Source of the DNA: Nonomuraea turcica
GTDB lineage: Bacteria; Actinomycetota; Actinomycetes; Streptosporangiales; Streptosporangiaceae
NCBI RefSeq assembly: GCF_030718205.1
Contig: NZ_JAUZQF010000035.1
Coordinates: forward strand, 35,698-99,697
Direction: 5' to 3'
Length of the DNA: 64,000 bases
Position 1 is the first letter of the stretch; each line of letters begins with the position of its first letter. The position numbers and the translations under genes are program-made. The notes under the pieces are model-generated. The model was not told the DNA's origin, ran no database searches, and saw nothing but the letters and a program-made list of their open reading frames with translations. Shown in pieces: positions 38,943 to 47,710 of the stretch.

Positions 38943-40376
38943 ATGGCTCGCATGAACAACAACGCACTGCACACCGTCGAAGCCCAGATCCGCGAGCAGG
39001 CCGCCGCCTCCTCCGAGTCCGACAACGTCCCCGGGTTCGTCGCCGGCGTCTACCACGCCGGCGAGCAGATCGTCGTCGCTCATGGCACGGCGAACGTCGC
39101 CACCGGCGCGCCGATGCGCGAAGACACAGGATTCCTTTTCGGCTCCGTCACGAAGGTCCTGACCACCACGCTGGTCCTGCAGCAGGTCGACCGTGGACTG
39201 TTGGACCTCGACATGCCGGTGGTGACGTACCTTCCCGAATTCGCCCTGACCGCACCGGGCGCGGCGGGCAAGATCCTGGTCCGGCACCTGATCTCACACA
39301 CCAACGGCATCGATGCGGACCTGTTCTTCCCCGATGCCAAGGGCCGTGAGGCTCTGAAGACCTACGTCCACGGCCTCGCGAGCAGCTGCGGCAGTCTGTT
39401 CGAACCCGGCAAGCAGCTCAGCTACTCCAACGGCGGCATGATCGTCGCGGGCCGCCTGCTGGAAGTGGTGACCGGCATGCCCTTCCCCGACCTGCTCGAG
39501 CGCGACATCTACGCACGGGCCGACATGAAGGACTCCTGCACCTCAGCCGAGCAGGCCATCCTGCGTAGCACGGCCATCGGCCACTTCCTGGACCCCGAGA
39601 CCATGGCGGCCAAACCCACCAGCATGTTCATGCTGCCCGACACCTGGGGGCCGGCCGGCGGCACGCCGATCGGCACCGTCGCCGACCTGCTCGCCTTCGG
39701 ACGCACCCACCTGGCGGGCGGTGTGTCTCCCACCGGCACGCGCGTCCTGTCGACCGAGTCGACCGCGCTGATGCAGCAGGTCTCGCACGACATGGCGACC
39801 CCGAACGTCCCGCCGATGGGCCTGGGCTGGGTGCGGTACCCGTTCGGCGACACGACCGTGCTCGCCATGTCGGGCGCGTCGCCCGGCGGCGTGTCCATCC
39901 TGTGCGTCGTCCCCGACCACGACCTGGTCTTCACCGCCTTCGGCAATACCCCGGGGGCGATCATGTTGCAGGACCAGATCCTGCAGTGGCTGCTGAGTGA
40001 GCATCTCGGCGTCCAGATCCCCACTTTGGTCACCGAAGTGGAGCAGGACGTCGACCTCACCCCCTACGTGGGCACCTACCGCTCCAACCAGCTCCGCATC
40101 GACGTCAGCATTGTCGATGGCCAGCTCGAGGAGCGGATGACCTACGAACCGGCGGACGAGGCGCAGGAGCGGATCTTCACCGCGTTCGCCGGCGGCATGA
40201 CCTCCGCCCCGCCGCAGCGCTACGTGCCGATCCGGCCCGGCCTCTTCGCGCCCGCCGGATACCCGCTGGAGACGTTCGACGGATATCTCCGCCTGCTGCT
40301 CGTCTCCTACCACGACGTCCGCGACGGCCAAGCGCGCTTCCGCAATGGCGGCGGCCGCCTGACCCGGCGGGTCTGA
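38943..40376 (+). CDS. Serine hydrolase of the class C beta-lactamase/PBP-like family
   Basis: About 477 aa. Ser-x-x-Lys motif SVTK in GFLFGSVTKVLTTTLVLQQ (about residue 68), Tyr-Ser-Asn motif in QLSYSNGGMIVAGRLLEV, and a Lys/His-Thr-Gly-like segment near LAMSGASPGG. The C-terminal about 130 residues form an extra beta-barrel-like domain (LTPYVGTYRSNQLRIDV). No signal peptide, so cytosolic: esterase, amidase or D-aminopeptidase-like activity is more likely than cell-wall work. Starts at 38943 and 38952 are both possible. Followed 16 bp later by the MerR gene, so it is probably one transcript controlled at the MerR-type operator at 38912. Confidence 0.87.
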   Translation: MARMNNNALHTVEAQIREQAAASSESDNVPGFVAGVYHAGEQIVVAHGTANVATGAPMREDTGFLFGSVTKVLTTTLVLQQVDRGLLDLDMPVVTYLPEFALTAPGAAGKILVRHLISHTNGIDADLFFPDAKGREALKTYVHGLASSCGSLFEPGKQLSYSNGGMIVAGRLLEVVTGMPFPDLLERDIYARADMKDSCTSAEQAILRSTAIGHFLDPETMAAKPTSMFMLPDTWGPAGGTPIGTVADLLAFGRTHLAGGVSPTGTRVLSTESTALMQQVSHDMATPNVPPMGLGWVRYPFGDTTVLAMSGASPGGVSILCVVPDHDLVFTAFGNTPGAIMLQDQILQWLLSEHLGVQIPTLVTEVEQDVDLTPYVGTYRSNQLRIDVSIVDGQLEERMTYEPADEAQERIFTAFAGGMTSAPPQRYVPIRPGLFAPAGYPLETFDGYLRLLLVSYHDVRDGQARFRNGGGRLTRRV

Positions 40377-40392
40377 TCACTGGAGTGGGAGG

Positions 40393-41121
40393 ATGTCCGG
40401 CATGCTCACGATTGGCCAGCTCGCGGACTACGCCGGAGTGACCATCAAGGCCATCCGCCACTATCACGAGCGCGGTCTGCTCGCCGAGCCCGACCGCGAC
40501 TCCTCCGGCTACCGGCGCTACACCGCCAAAGATGCCGTCGACCTCGTCAAGATAAGAACCCTGGCCCATGCGGGCGTACCACTGGCCCGCATCAAAGACC
40601 TTCTTGACGCCGACCCGGACACGCTCACGGCAGCCATCGCCGAGATCGACCACACCCTCCAAGACCGCATCGCGCAGCTGCAGCGAACCCGCGATCAACT
40701 CGCCCAGTTGCGCGGTGACGACCGGCTTTTCGTTTCCCCGGAAGTCGCCGACTATCTCGAGGATTTGCGCGAACTCGGCGTCAGTGAGCGAGCGATACAC
40801 CTGGAACGCGACGGCTGGATCCTCATGCAAACCGCCTCACCCGAGGACAGCTCCCTGTGGATTGCCGAAAAACGCGAGCTCATGACCGATCCCGAGTTCC
40901 GCGCTCTCTACCTCGAACACGACGCCGCCTACGACTGGTCGCCGGACGATCCCCGCCTCCCAGCCCTTGCCGCACGTACCCGGAACTGGTTCACCAACCA
41001 CCACAGCCGAACGGAGACCCGCCCCGTCCACAACCCGACTATCGCCCGGTTGGCCGCGCAATCCCAGCCCGGAGCCTCATCCCCAGCTTGGGACCGCCTC
41101 GCTCAACTCATGAAAAGCTAG
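40393..41121 (+). CDS. MerR-family transcriptional regulator
   Basis: A 242-aa protein. N-terminal winged HTH: MLTIGQLADYAGVTIKAIRH, YHERGLLAEPDRDSSGYRRY, then LVKIRTLAHAGVPLARIKDL and a coiled-coil helix AAIAEIDHTLQDRIAQLQRT. The C-terminal about 120 residues are an unassigned effector domain (LELGVSERAIHLERDGWILM-like). No metal-binding cysteines are present, so the ligand is probably organic. Cotranscribed with the serine hydrolase, whose promoter carries a MerR-type dyad. Confidence 0.92.
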   Translation: MSGMLTIGQLADYAGVTIKAIRHYHERGLLAEPDRDSSGYRRYTAKDAVDLVKIRTLAHAGVPLARIKDLLDADPDTLTAAIAEIDHTLQDRIAQLQRTRDQLAQLRGDDRLFVSPEVADYLEDLRELGVSERAIHLERDGWILMQTASPEDSSLWIAEKRELMTDPEFRALYLEHDAAYDWSPDDPRLPALAARTRNWFTNHHSRTETRPVHNPTIARLAAQSQPGASSPAWDRLAQLMKS

Positions 41122-41432
41122 CCTCGATCGTGCGCGCCGCTCGGTCGGGCGCGGACAAGTGCGTCGGCATCAGCGGGGACGGCGATCGACCGAAGTCGCC
41201 GCTTTCCTGTGAATCACGCGATTCTCGCCACCAGTTCGCGGATGTCGGTAAGCAGCCTCCGTCAAGGGCTGGTCAAGCTTGTGGAGGCGTCGCTCAACCG
41301 GACCTCCCCGAGCCAGGGCCCTTCGGCCGACGACATCGGAGTATTCGAGCCCAGCGGGTTCTAGCGCATCGGGAGTTCGTCCGCAGGCTGATGAAGGCTG
41401 CTTAATGACGGGGCCGGGGTCCGGAAGGTGCG
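41122..41432. other. Intergenic stretch without a supported gene
   Basis: About 310 bp between the convergent MerR and TetR genes. Short frames on both strands show no family similarity, and I found no strong hairpin or repeat. Confidence 0.5.
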
Positions 41433-42035
41433 CTAGGTGTGGCGGCCCTGCCGTACCGATTCAGGATTTTCATCGTGTGGGGCACAGCCATGCACGATGG
41501 CCTGAACCACGCTCTGGACGACGTCCCTGCTGACGCTCCCTGGCGGCGCGGTGACCAGGGTGAACAGCGCACCCCCGTAGAGCGCGATCAGCGCGGGGAT
41601 CTTCTCGCGTGGGATGGCGAGGCCGAGTTTGTCGTGGTGCCCGGCGGTGATCTGCACCGACATGTCCTGCAGGCCCGCGAGCGCCGAGGCGAGCAGCGGC
41701 CGGCGCACGGCCTCCAGTTGAAGTTCGAAGATTGCCAGATAGCGGTTGCGCAGTGTGGTCGCCGCTGTGAGCAGCGATTCCGTCAGCAGGTCGACCAGCG
41801 TCGCGGGCTGCTCGGTGGCCCGGTCGGTGTCGGCGTGATGCAGCTCGGCGATGCGCTCCGCGGCGGCCACCAGCAGCGCTTCCCGGCTGCGGAAGTAGTT
41901 AGAGGCCGTTCCCGGCGGAAGGTCTGCTTCCTTCTCCACCGCGCGGTGGGTCAGTCCATGCACGCCCGACGACGCCAGTAGCTCGATGGCGGTATCGGTC
42001 AGGGCTCGGCGACGGGCCGGGTTGGTGGGCGGCAT
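41433..42035 (-). CDS. TetR-family transcriptional regulator
   Basis: A 200-aa protein. HTH: ARRRALTDTAIELLASSGVH, GLTHRAVEKEADLPPGTASN and YFRSREALLVAAAERIAEL. The helical ligand domain contains LLTAATTLRNRYLAIFELQL. It is divergent to the FAD monooxygenase at 42095, with overlapping palindromes in the 59-bp gap, so it probably represses that gene and itself. Confidence 0.93.
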   Translation of the reverse strand: MPPTNPARRRALTDTAIELLASSGVHGLTHRAVEKEADLPPGTASNYFRSREALLVAAAERIAELHHADTDRATEQPATLVDLLTESLLTAATTLRNRYLAIFELQLEAVRRPLLASALAGLQDMSVQITAGHHDKLGLAIPREKIPALIALYGGALFTLVTAPPGSVSRDVVQSVVQAIVHGCAPHDENPESVRQGRHT

Positions 42036-42055
42036 GCGACCATGCTACCAATAGC

Positions 42056-42073
42056 CGTACTAGTACGATCGTA
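42056..42073. promoter_or_regulatory. Overlapping palindromes, candidate TetR operator
   Basis: CGTACTAGTACG (42056-42067) and TACGATCGTA (42064-42073) are both perfect palindromes sharing four bases. They lie centrally in the short gap between the divergent TetR and FAD monooxygenase genes. Confidence 0.75.
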
Positions 42074-42094
42074 GTGAATCGGCGAGGAGGTCTC

Positions 42095-43240
42095 ATGAGG
42101 ATCGTGGTGGTCGGTGCCGGGCTCGGAGGAGTGACGGCCGCGGTGGGGCTGCATCGCCTGGGCCACGAGGTGACACTCTTCGAACGGGGCGCCGAGCTCC
42201 GGGAAGCAGGCACCGGGATCGTGGTCATGCCCAACGGGCTCCGCGCGCTGGACGCGCTGGGGCTGGCTGAAGACGTTCGCGGGCACATCATGCCTGCCGC
42301 CCGCGCGGGATTGCGGGACTGGCGCGGACGCCCGCTGCTGATCACCGATGCGGTCCAGGCGCAGCAGAAGGTCGGGACGCCCGCCATCATCGACCGGGCT
42401 GAGCTGCACCGGGCGCTACGCGCCCCGCTGCCCGCCGACCTGGTGCGTACCGCGACCCCGGTCGAGCGCCTGGAGCCCGACCCCACCGGGGTAACCGTGA
42501 TCAGCGACGGCAACCCCGTCGCGAGAGCGGACGCCGTGATCGCGGCCGACGGCATCGGCAGCAAGCTGCGCGAACAGCTCATTCCCGGCCACCCCGGGCT
42601 ACGGCGGACCGGCCGGATTGACCTGCGCGGCATGCTGCCCCGCCCTCCCGGCCCGGTGACAGACCTCCTCGCCAGCCAGTTGGTCGACCGCCGCAGCGGG
42701 GCGATGTTCGGCCTGTTCCCCGTCGGCGAGCACCGCCTGTACTGGTTCACCGACTCCGTCCTGCACGGCACGCCGCCCGGCGCGGAGGAGGCACGCCGGC
42801 AGATGCTGTCCCTGATGGCCGACTGGCACCCCCTCGTCACGGCACTGATCGAGGCCACCCTGCCCGCCGACATCTACGTCGACCCGATCGCTCGCCTGGC
42901 CGAACCCCTGCCCTCGTTCGCGGTCGGCAGGATCGCGCTCCTCGGCGACGCCGCGCACGCCATGCCACCCGACCTCGGCCAGGGCGCCAGCCAGGCCTTC
43001 GAAGACGCGGCCGCACTAACCCGCCACCTGAGCGGCGCAGAGCCGTCAGACGTCGCCCAGCGGCTCCTGCGCTACGACGCCGAGCGCAGGCCCAGCGCCA
43101 ACCGCATGATGCGGGCGGCGTCCCGGCAATCGCGGCTGACCTCCCAGACCGGCGTCGCCGCGTGGCTTCGCGACGCGTTGCTGCGCGCCATACCATCCCG
43201 GCTGGCCACCCGGCAGCTTGCCGCCCTCTGGCACGCCTAG
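42095..43240 (+). CDS. FAD-dependent monooxygenase
   Basis: A 381-aa protein from ATG 42095, with GAGGAGG 5 bases upstream. Fingerprints: IVVVGAGLGGVTAAVGLHRL (FAD GxGxxG), AVIAADGIGSKLREQL (DG motif) and IALLGDAAHAMPPDLGQGAS (GD motif). These identify a class A flavoprotein hydroxylase that uses NAD(P)H and oxygen on aromatic or polyketide-like substrates. It differs from the 25431-26660 enzyme in sequence. Regulated by the divergent TetR protein, by position. Confidence 0.93.
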   Translation: MRIVVVGAGLGGVTAAVGLHRLGHEVTLFERGAELREAGTGIVVMPNGLRALDALGLAEDVRGHIMPAARAGLRDWRGRPLLITDAVQAQQKVGTPAIIDRAELHRALRAPLPADLVRTATPVERLEPDPTGVTVISDGNPVARADAVIAADGIGSKLREQLIPGHPGLRRTGRIDLRGMLPRPPGPVTDLLASQLVDRRSGAMFGLFPVGEHRLYWFTDSVLHGTPPGAEEARRQMLSLMADWHPLVTALIEATLPADIYVDPIARLAEPLPSFAVGRIALLGDAAHAMPPDLGQGASQAFEDAAALTRHLSGAEPSDVAQRLLRYDAERRPSANRMMRAASRQSRLTSQTGVAAWLRDALLRAIPSRLATRQLAALWHA

Positions 43241-43801
43241 TCAGTGGTCGTAGGCAATCAGCGATCGGGTGATGGGCTGGCCGGTATGGCGGTTGTGCCA
43301 GATGGCGGCGGTCAGGGCAGGATGCCCCGCCACACCTCCTCGACTGGGTCGTCGAGATGGCACCGGGTGTGGCGGGACGACGACATCAGGCGTTCACAGG
43401 GACGGGCTCGGCGGTCGTACGCGCCGATGCCACGCCCACGGCCAGCAGCCCGAGACCGGTGGCCGACCGCGCCCAGGCAGTGGTCCGCGCCCGTCGGGCG
43501 GGCTTGGGCGAATGACATCTGGGCGGACGTATAAGTCCTGGTCGTAGGCTGCGAGGGCTCAGACCATGCCAGCGCGCCCTGCCCATTCTGCGGGAGATCG
43601 TCCAGTCGTTGATTGAGGGCCAGATGCTGCCGGTGAGACGGGCGCCGTGCGCTACCTCGGGGAGATCGGTTCCGTCGCCGCATCCGTCGCACCCCTGCCG
43701 GAGCGGGTCCGGTCAAATAGGCTCGACGGGTGCGCGATTGCCGTCCGCGGCGTTGACGGATCTGCCGGGGTGTGGGCGTCGAGCTGCGAGTGCGAGCGTG
43801 C
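43241..43801. other. Intergenic stretch without a supported gene
   Basis: About 560 bp. Open frames on both strands have poor codon bias, no recognisable domain and no convincing starts. I see no IS ends, terminator or operator that I can support. It could be decayed coding sequence. Confidence 0.45.
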
Positions 43802-45004
43802 TCAGCGTTCTGGCAGATCGCCAAGCGTGTGCTGCAGGAAGCCTGTGTCGAGCTCGATATCACCCTGGAGGCGCCAGGCTCGTCGTTCATATGCCAAGTC
43901 GCCTGTCACCGTCAGAGGAATCTTGTTCCGGTAAGCCCGAATCGCCCAATCGTGGTCTCGACCAGAAAGGGTTAGATGCACATTCCGAGTGCGGCCGTTC
44001 ACGTCCGCGAGGATCACGATCGCGCCTACCTCATCCTCGAGATCGCTTCCCTCGTCCCAGGCCAGTGACTTGACGGCGCCTACGAGAGTTTCTCGGCGTG
44101 GCGGCTCCTCCTGCCGGACGAGGCGCTCCCGAACGCGAGCCAGCTCTCCTAGGATCTCGTGCTCAAGCCTGATCGGCTCCGTGCCAACCGCGGGGGCTTG
44201 CTCGGCAGCCGCCCATTCGAAGGACAGGTCCAGAGATCGCAGCCCTTCGGGCTCAGCCATCTCTTCCAGAGACTCAATGAGATTAGCGCTCAGTCCCCAT
44301 GCCGCAGGATTTTCTAGAGCCTCCCGATCGCGCCCGCGAGCCAGTCGGTGCGTCGTCTGGAGGCCCCTTGCCAGCGTCGCCATGACCTTGCGTGGGAAGG
44401 GCTCGCTGATGAGATCGTCCTCCGCCCGCGGTGGATCGACCGAATGATCGCCGCTGATGTCGTCTTCCAGTCTTGCCACGACAGTAAAGATGAAGCTGCC
44501 GCGCTTGGTGTGGCCTAGGCGCACGTCCTCGTTCAGGAACTCGGTCACGAGTGCCGACCTGCGCCCTCGGTGGGAGTGCGCGGGGTCTGCGGCTGTCGTC
44601 GCCGCTGCTCTCATCATTCGGTGGATCGCTTTGATGGTGGCTTCTGCTTGGCGAAATGGGATAGTTCCGTCCGGCATGGCCTGATCGAGTCGGATGTACA
44701 GCAGGTCGGCACGAGTGGCGATGATGCGTTCGTAGAGGCTGTCCACGTCCCAGTCGTTGATGACGCGGATTGCGTTCAGGGCGTCATAGAAACGCTGCGA
44801 GTAGTCGGCGAAGTCACTCGAGAGCGGCAGCATGATGCGAGCAGCCAATGCGCCGTGATCTTTGGGCAGGCGCCAGATCTCACGAACGTCCTCGAGCCGT
44901 GACTCCAGCTCCCACGATTGCGTCGCCAGGAACTGAGAGACGGCGGCAGGTGTGAGGCTCGTGATCAACTCCAGGAGAGAGGAGTCTGGGGTGGGTCGCT
45001 TCAC
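43802..45004 (-). CDS. Uncharacterised 400-aa protein coupled to a DUF4365 protein
   Basis: I do not recognise a family. The protein is largely helical in its first 250 residues (RLEDVREIWRLPKDHGALAA, FRQAEATIKAIHRMMRAAAT), with charged segments and no membrane helix or signal peptide. The last about 100 residues look beta-rich (GAIVILADVNGRTRNVHLTL, IPLTVTGDLAYERRAWRLQG), perhaps an OB- or NBD-like fold. No NTP-binding motif is visible. Its start overlaps the stop of the DUF4365 gene by 4 bases, so the two are translated together. Codon use is less G+C-biased than in neighbouring genes, suggesting transfer. The pairing suggests a two-component system, perhaps defence. Confidence 0.75.
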   Translation of the reverse strand: MKRPTPDSSLLELITSLTPAAVSQFLATQSWELESRLEDVREIWRLPKDHGALAARIMLPLSSDFADYSQRFYDALNAIRVINDWDVDSLYERIIATRADLLYIRLDQAMPDGTIPFRQAEATIKAIHRMMRAAATTAADPAHSHRGRRSALVTEFLNEDVRLGHTKRGSFIFTVVARLEDDISGDHSVDPPRAEDDLISEPFPRKVMATLARGLQTTHRLARGRDREALENPAAWGLSANLIESLEEMAEPEGLRSLDLSFEWAAAEQAPAVGTEPIRLEHEILGELARVRERLVRQEEPPRRETLVGAVKSLAWDEGSDLEDEVGAIVILADVNGRTRNVHLTLSGRDHDWAIRAYRNKIPLTVTGDLAYERRAWRLQGDIELDTGFLQHTLGDLPER

Positions 45005-45540
45005 CAGCTACCTCCGTCTCCGATCGCCTTCATGATGCCAACAAGCTGCTCTACATCAAAGAGATTACTGCGGGGTAGATGCACGATCTTCGAGTCCTGT
45101 GAGTCTTCGATGCTTCCTAAGTTGCAGGCAGCCTCCCAGTACATGCGGCTCTCGATGAGGAGGCGGTCTTCGTCCTGATCCAGCCATGCTTGAGACTCCT
45201 GCGGGACGAACAAAACTCCTAGAAAAGCCGGAATGTGACGTTTTGGATGCGTCAACCTGCGGAACGGTGCTGCCTTCATCTGCCAGGCAACATGCTCGTC
45301 GGACAGCGCACGCGCCTGTGAGGTGCACTTCAGTTGCAGCTCAAACTGGGGACAGTAGAAAACCTCATACTCAGCAGACGAGGCCAACGTGATGTCGACA
45401 CCGTCGACGTCGGTTCGGTGGTCTTTAATCGAACATCCGGCTGCGGATGCCAGCATATGCACGTAAGCGAGACTGAACTGCTCCTTCTTTGTCGTCATCG
45501 GCAACTCGTCCAATGGAGCCCCCGGTAGCTTCTTGCTCAC
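45001..45540 (-). CDS. DUF4365 nuclease-like domain protein
   Basis: A 179-aa protein (GTG 45540; ATG 45498 is an alternative). EQFSLAYVHMLASAAGCSIK starts the DUF4365 domain. VDGVDITL followed by FELQLKCTSQ supplies the Asp and the (E)xQxK of a PD-(D/E)xK-like metal-dependent nuclease core. RKHIP-like and FLGVLFVPQES segments follow as in the family. DUF4365 is thought to be a nuclease-type domain found in mobile and defence contexts; the biochemical role is unproven. It precedes and overlaps the 400-aa uncharacterised gene. Confidence 0.82.
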   Translation of the reverse strand: MSKKLPGAPLDELPMTTKKEQFSLAYVHMLASAAGCSIKDHRTDVDGVDITLASSAEYEVFYCPQFELQLKCTSQARALSDEHVAWQMKAAPFRRLTHPKRHIPAFLGVLFVPQESQAWLDQDEDRLLIESRMYWEAACNLGSIEDSQDSKIVHLPRSNLFDVEQLVGIMKAIGDGGSW

Positions 45541-45780
45541 GCAGGCGTCACCCCCACATGCAACGTCCTCTCTTGTTGCTCATAAACATCTCGATTCACG
45601 GGAGGCTGACGTTACTCACGCAAGTGAGGTGAAAGGCCAGCATCCCCAAGACGTGCCTGTGGCCTGCGAGGACAACATGCGATTGCTCGGACAAAGGCAT
45701 AGGCGTCGCCGTTGCGGAGATGGGTCGTTTCAGGCGCTCCAGCGTGAGCCCTGGTACAGAAAGGACGCTCACGCCAGTCC

Positions 45781-46086
45781 CTAAACGCCGTCTTTCTCAA
45801 GCAAGCGATCGAGTTTGAGCCGCAGGGCGTTCAGGTCGTTTTGGAGGGTGTCGTACCAGGTCGGCTTGTCGCGTTGGAGGTGCTCGTGCGTCCGCCGACG
45901 AAGGTCTTCGACGTCGGCGGCCAGAGCCGACAGGGTTTCGACGATCTCGAATCTGCCTTCTGTCACCTTGGCTGTCATCACGACAACGGCGGCCCCGATG
46001 GCCGTGATGACACTGCCGGGACACGGTTGGGCTTCTAGCGCTTGCATGCGTAGCTGCAAGCCGAGGATCTCCGCCTCTACGTTCAC
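45781..46086 (-). CDS. Small hypothetical protein with coiled-coil tendency
   Basis: A 101-aa acidic helical protein: MNVEAEILGLQLRMQALEAQ at the start, a short hydrophobic stretch GSVITAIGAAVVVMTAKV (about 26-43), then ETLSALAADVEDLRRRTHEH and LQNDLNALRLKLDRLLEK with heptad-like leucines. It could be a small coiled-coil adaptor. No family recognised. It lies upstream of the DUF4365 gene on the same strand but 240 bp away, so cotranscription is possible but not shown. Confidence 0.55.
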   Translation of the reverse strand: MNVEAEILGLQLRMQALEAQPCPGSVITAIGAAVVVMTAKVTEGRFEIVETLSALAADVEDLRRRTHEHLQRDKPTWYDTLQNDLNALRLKLDRLLEKDGV

Positions 46087-46599
46087 GTACTCTGCCTTTG
46101 CAGTCGTGGGACGGGGGTCCGACCTGTGTCATGGCCGGTTCCCACTGCTGGTGAGCACATGGTGGCAGACGGTTCACGCTCGCGATGATCGGCGTGGGCG
46201 ATGTGGGTGTGGTTTTCTCTACCGCCGAGTGCGCGGCCCCGGCGGGAGGTCCGATCGCGTCCGGATCTGGCATGTCTTGTGCGGGGGAGGAAAGTCACCC
46301 TGGTGGGCCGGTGTGTCGAAGATCGTTAGCCTGAACGGTCTCGTTCCTTCCGGCAGTGACGGGGGCGCGCCCTTTTCTGCGCGTCTGTGGACGGCATGCG
46401 CATGGGCAATACCTCCACATGCAAGACATTCAGCATTCTTAGCCTCTTGCGTAGCGCAAGCACCTTATCGCTACGAGTGGGACCGCCCGCCCCCTCCCGA
46501 GAAGCCCAGTTGATGCTGGTGACGATCGCGTGATTAGCCGAAGAGCCGGAAACGTCTTGGGGCAGGAATTTGTCGCACGAACAAGCTGGGAGCGTGGAC
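46087..46599. other. Intergenic stretch without a supported gene
   Basis: About 510 bp with only short, unbiased frames. The sequence is somewhat A+T-richer than average, particularly 46430-46600. No promoter boxes, repeats or IS ends were identified with confidence. Confidence 0.45.
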
Positions 46600-46848
46600 A
46601 TGGACATTGAGCAGGCCAGAAGGCTCGCCGAACGATACCTCGCAAGCTTTTCAACAGCTGAGATCCGCTGGCTCTGTACGAAAACGAGTCTGCAGAGGAC
46701 CGAGGGTGGTCTTTTGCTTTTCCATGGAACACGGTCCGAGACTGCAAGCGGTCCTGTGAACTTTGTCAGCCGGACGTGGTCGATGCCGGCTCGGCCGAAG
46801 GCGCCGCCTGGCGCGATGAGTTCCGGCCGGGTCGCGGGTCTGTTCTGA
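46600..46848 (+). CDS. Small hypothetical protein, possibly degenerate
   Basis: An 82-aa frame from ATG 46600 with GGGAG 7 bases upstream: MDIEQARRLAERYLASFSTA, then RTEGGLLLFHGTR. The opening helix resembles the start of immunity-type small proteins (for example Imm35-like), but the expected aromatic core is missing and the C-terminal half is low in family content. It may be a decayed gene. Not coupled to the DUF899 gene 57 bp downstream. Confidence 0.35.
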   Translation: MDIEQARRLAERYLASFSTAEIRWLCTKTSLQRTEGGLLLFHGTRSETASGPVNFVSRTWSMPARPKAPPGAMSSGRVAGLF

Positions 46849-46904
46849 TGACGTTGTAGGGCGTCGTACGACGCTGCCCGGCACCGGATACCACGGAGGA
46901 CACC

Positions 46905-47687
46905 ATGACGACCACGCCGAGTGACCCGACCACCGCGCTGCCCGGCCGGCCGCCCATCGTCGACCTGGCCACCTGGCAGGCCGCCCGTGATGAGCTTCTG
47001 GTCCGCGAGAAGGCCCACACCCGCGAGGGCGACGCGATCGCCGCGGCCCGCCGCCGGTTGCCGATGGTGGAGTTCGACGGGACGGTCGAGGTCGTCGGAC
47101 CCGATGGCCCGGTCCCGTTCCTGGACCTGTTCCAGGGCCGCGACGAGCTCGTGGTTTACAAGCACATGTGGTACGACGGCGCGCCGCACCAGGGGCAGTG
47201 CGAGGGCTGCACCACCACGGCCTGGCACCTGAAGGACGCTGTCTACCTCAACGCCCGCGGCGTCTCGTTCGCCGTCCTGACCACGGGCCCGTGGGACGAG
47301 GTGGCCTCCTTCGTCGAGTTCATGGGCTACACCCAGCCCTGGTATTCGGTGCGCGACGTGGACGAGCCGGTCGGCGGCAGCATGGGTTACCTCACCTGTT
47401 TCGTGCGCGACGGCGACCGCGTGTTCCTCACCTACGCCACGACGGGCCGTGGCAACGAGCGGGTCAACGGGTCCCTCGGCCTGCTCGACATGACGCCCTA
47501 CGGCCGCGGCGAGACGTGGGAGGACAACCCCGAAGGCTGGCCCGAGGGGCGTAGCCCGTCCTGGTCCTGGCGCTCGGACGCGGACGGGAACGCCACCTGG
47601 GGCCCGACCGGCCGCCCCGTGCCGCAGTGGACCCGCCCCGGCGCGACCCCCGTGGAGACCCTCGGCCGGCGCGGCCACCACCACTGA
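46905..47687 (+). CDS. DUF899 thioredoxin-like family protein
   Basis: A 260-aa protein. DLATWQAARDELLVREKAHT and RRLPMVEFD form the family N-terminus. Next comes a thioredoxin-like core with DLFQGRDELVVYKHMWYDGA and QCEGCTTTAWHL, where the Cys-x-x-Cys corresponds to the redox motif position. VSFAVLTTGPWDEVASFVEF and VFLTYATTGRGNERVNGSLG complete the family. DUF899 proteins are cytosolic and of unknown reaction, often near regulators or cyclic-ether/aromatic degradation genes. The start at 46905 has GGAGGA 7 bases upstream. The neighbour on the other strand (PepSY) is convergent. Confidence 0.9.
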   Translation: MTTTPSDPTTALPGRPPIVDLATWQAARDELLVREKAHTREGDAIAAARRRLPMVEFDGTVEVVGPDGPVPFLDLFQGRDELVVYKHMWYDGAPHQGQCEGCTTTAWHLKDAVYLNARGVSFAVLTTGPWDEVASFVEFMGYTQPWYSVRDVDEPVGGSMGYLTCFVRDGDRVFLTYATTGRGNERVNGSLGLLDMTPYGRGETWEDNPEGWPEGRSPSWSWRSDADGNATWGPTGRPVPQWTRPGATPVETLGRRGHHH

Positions 47688-47710
47688 CAGGTCCTCGTCG
47701 GCGGCGCCTT

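Noticed and set aside
43312..43890. 192-codon minus-strand frame in the gap before the unknown 400-aa gene
   Set aside because: Ser/Arg-rich translation without domains, poor codon bias and overlap with the real gene's end.
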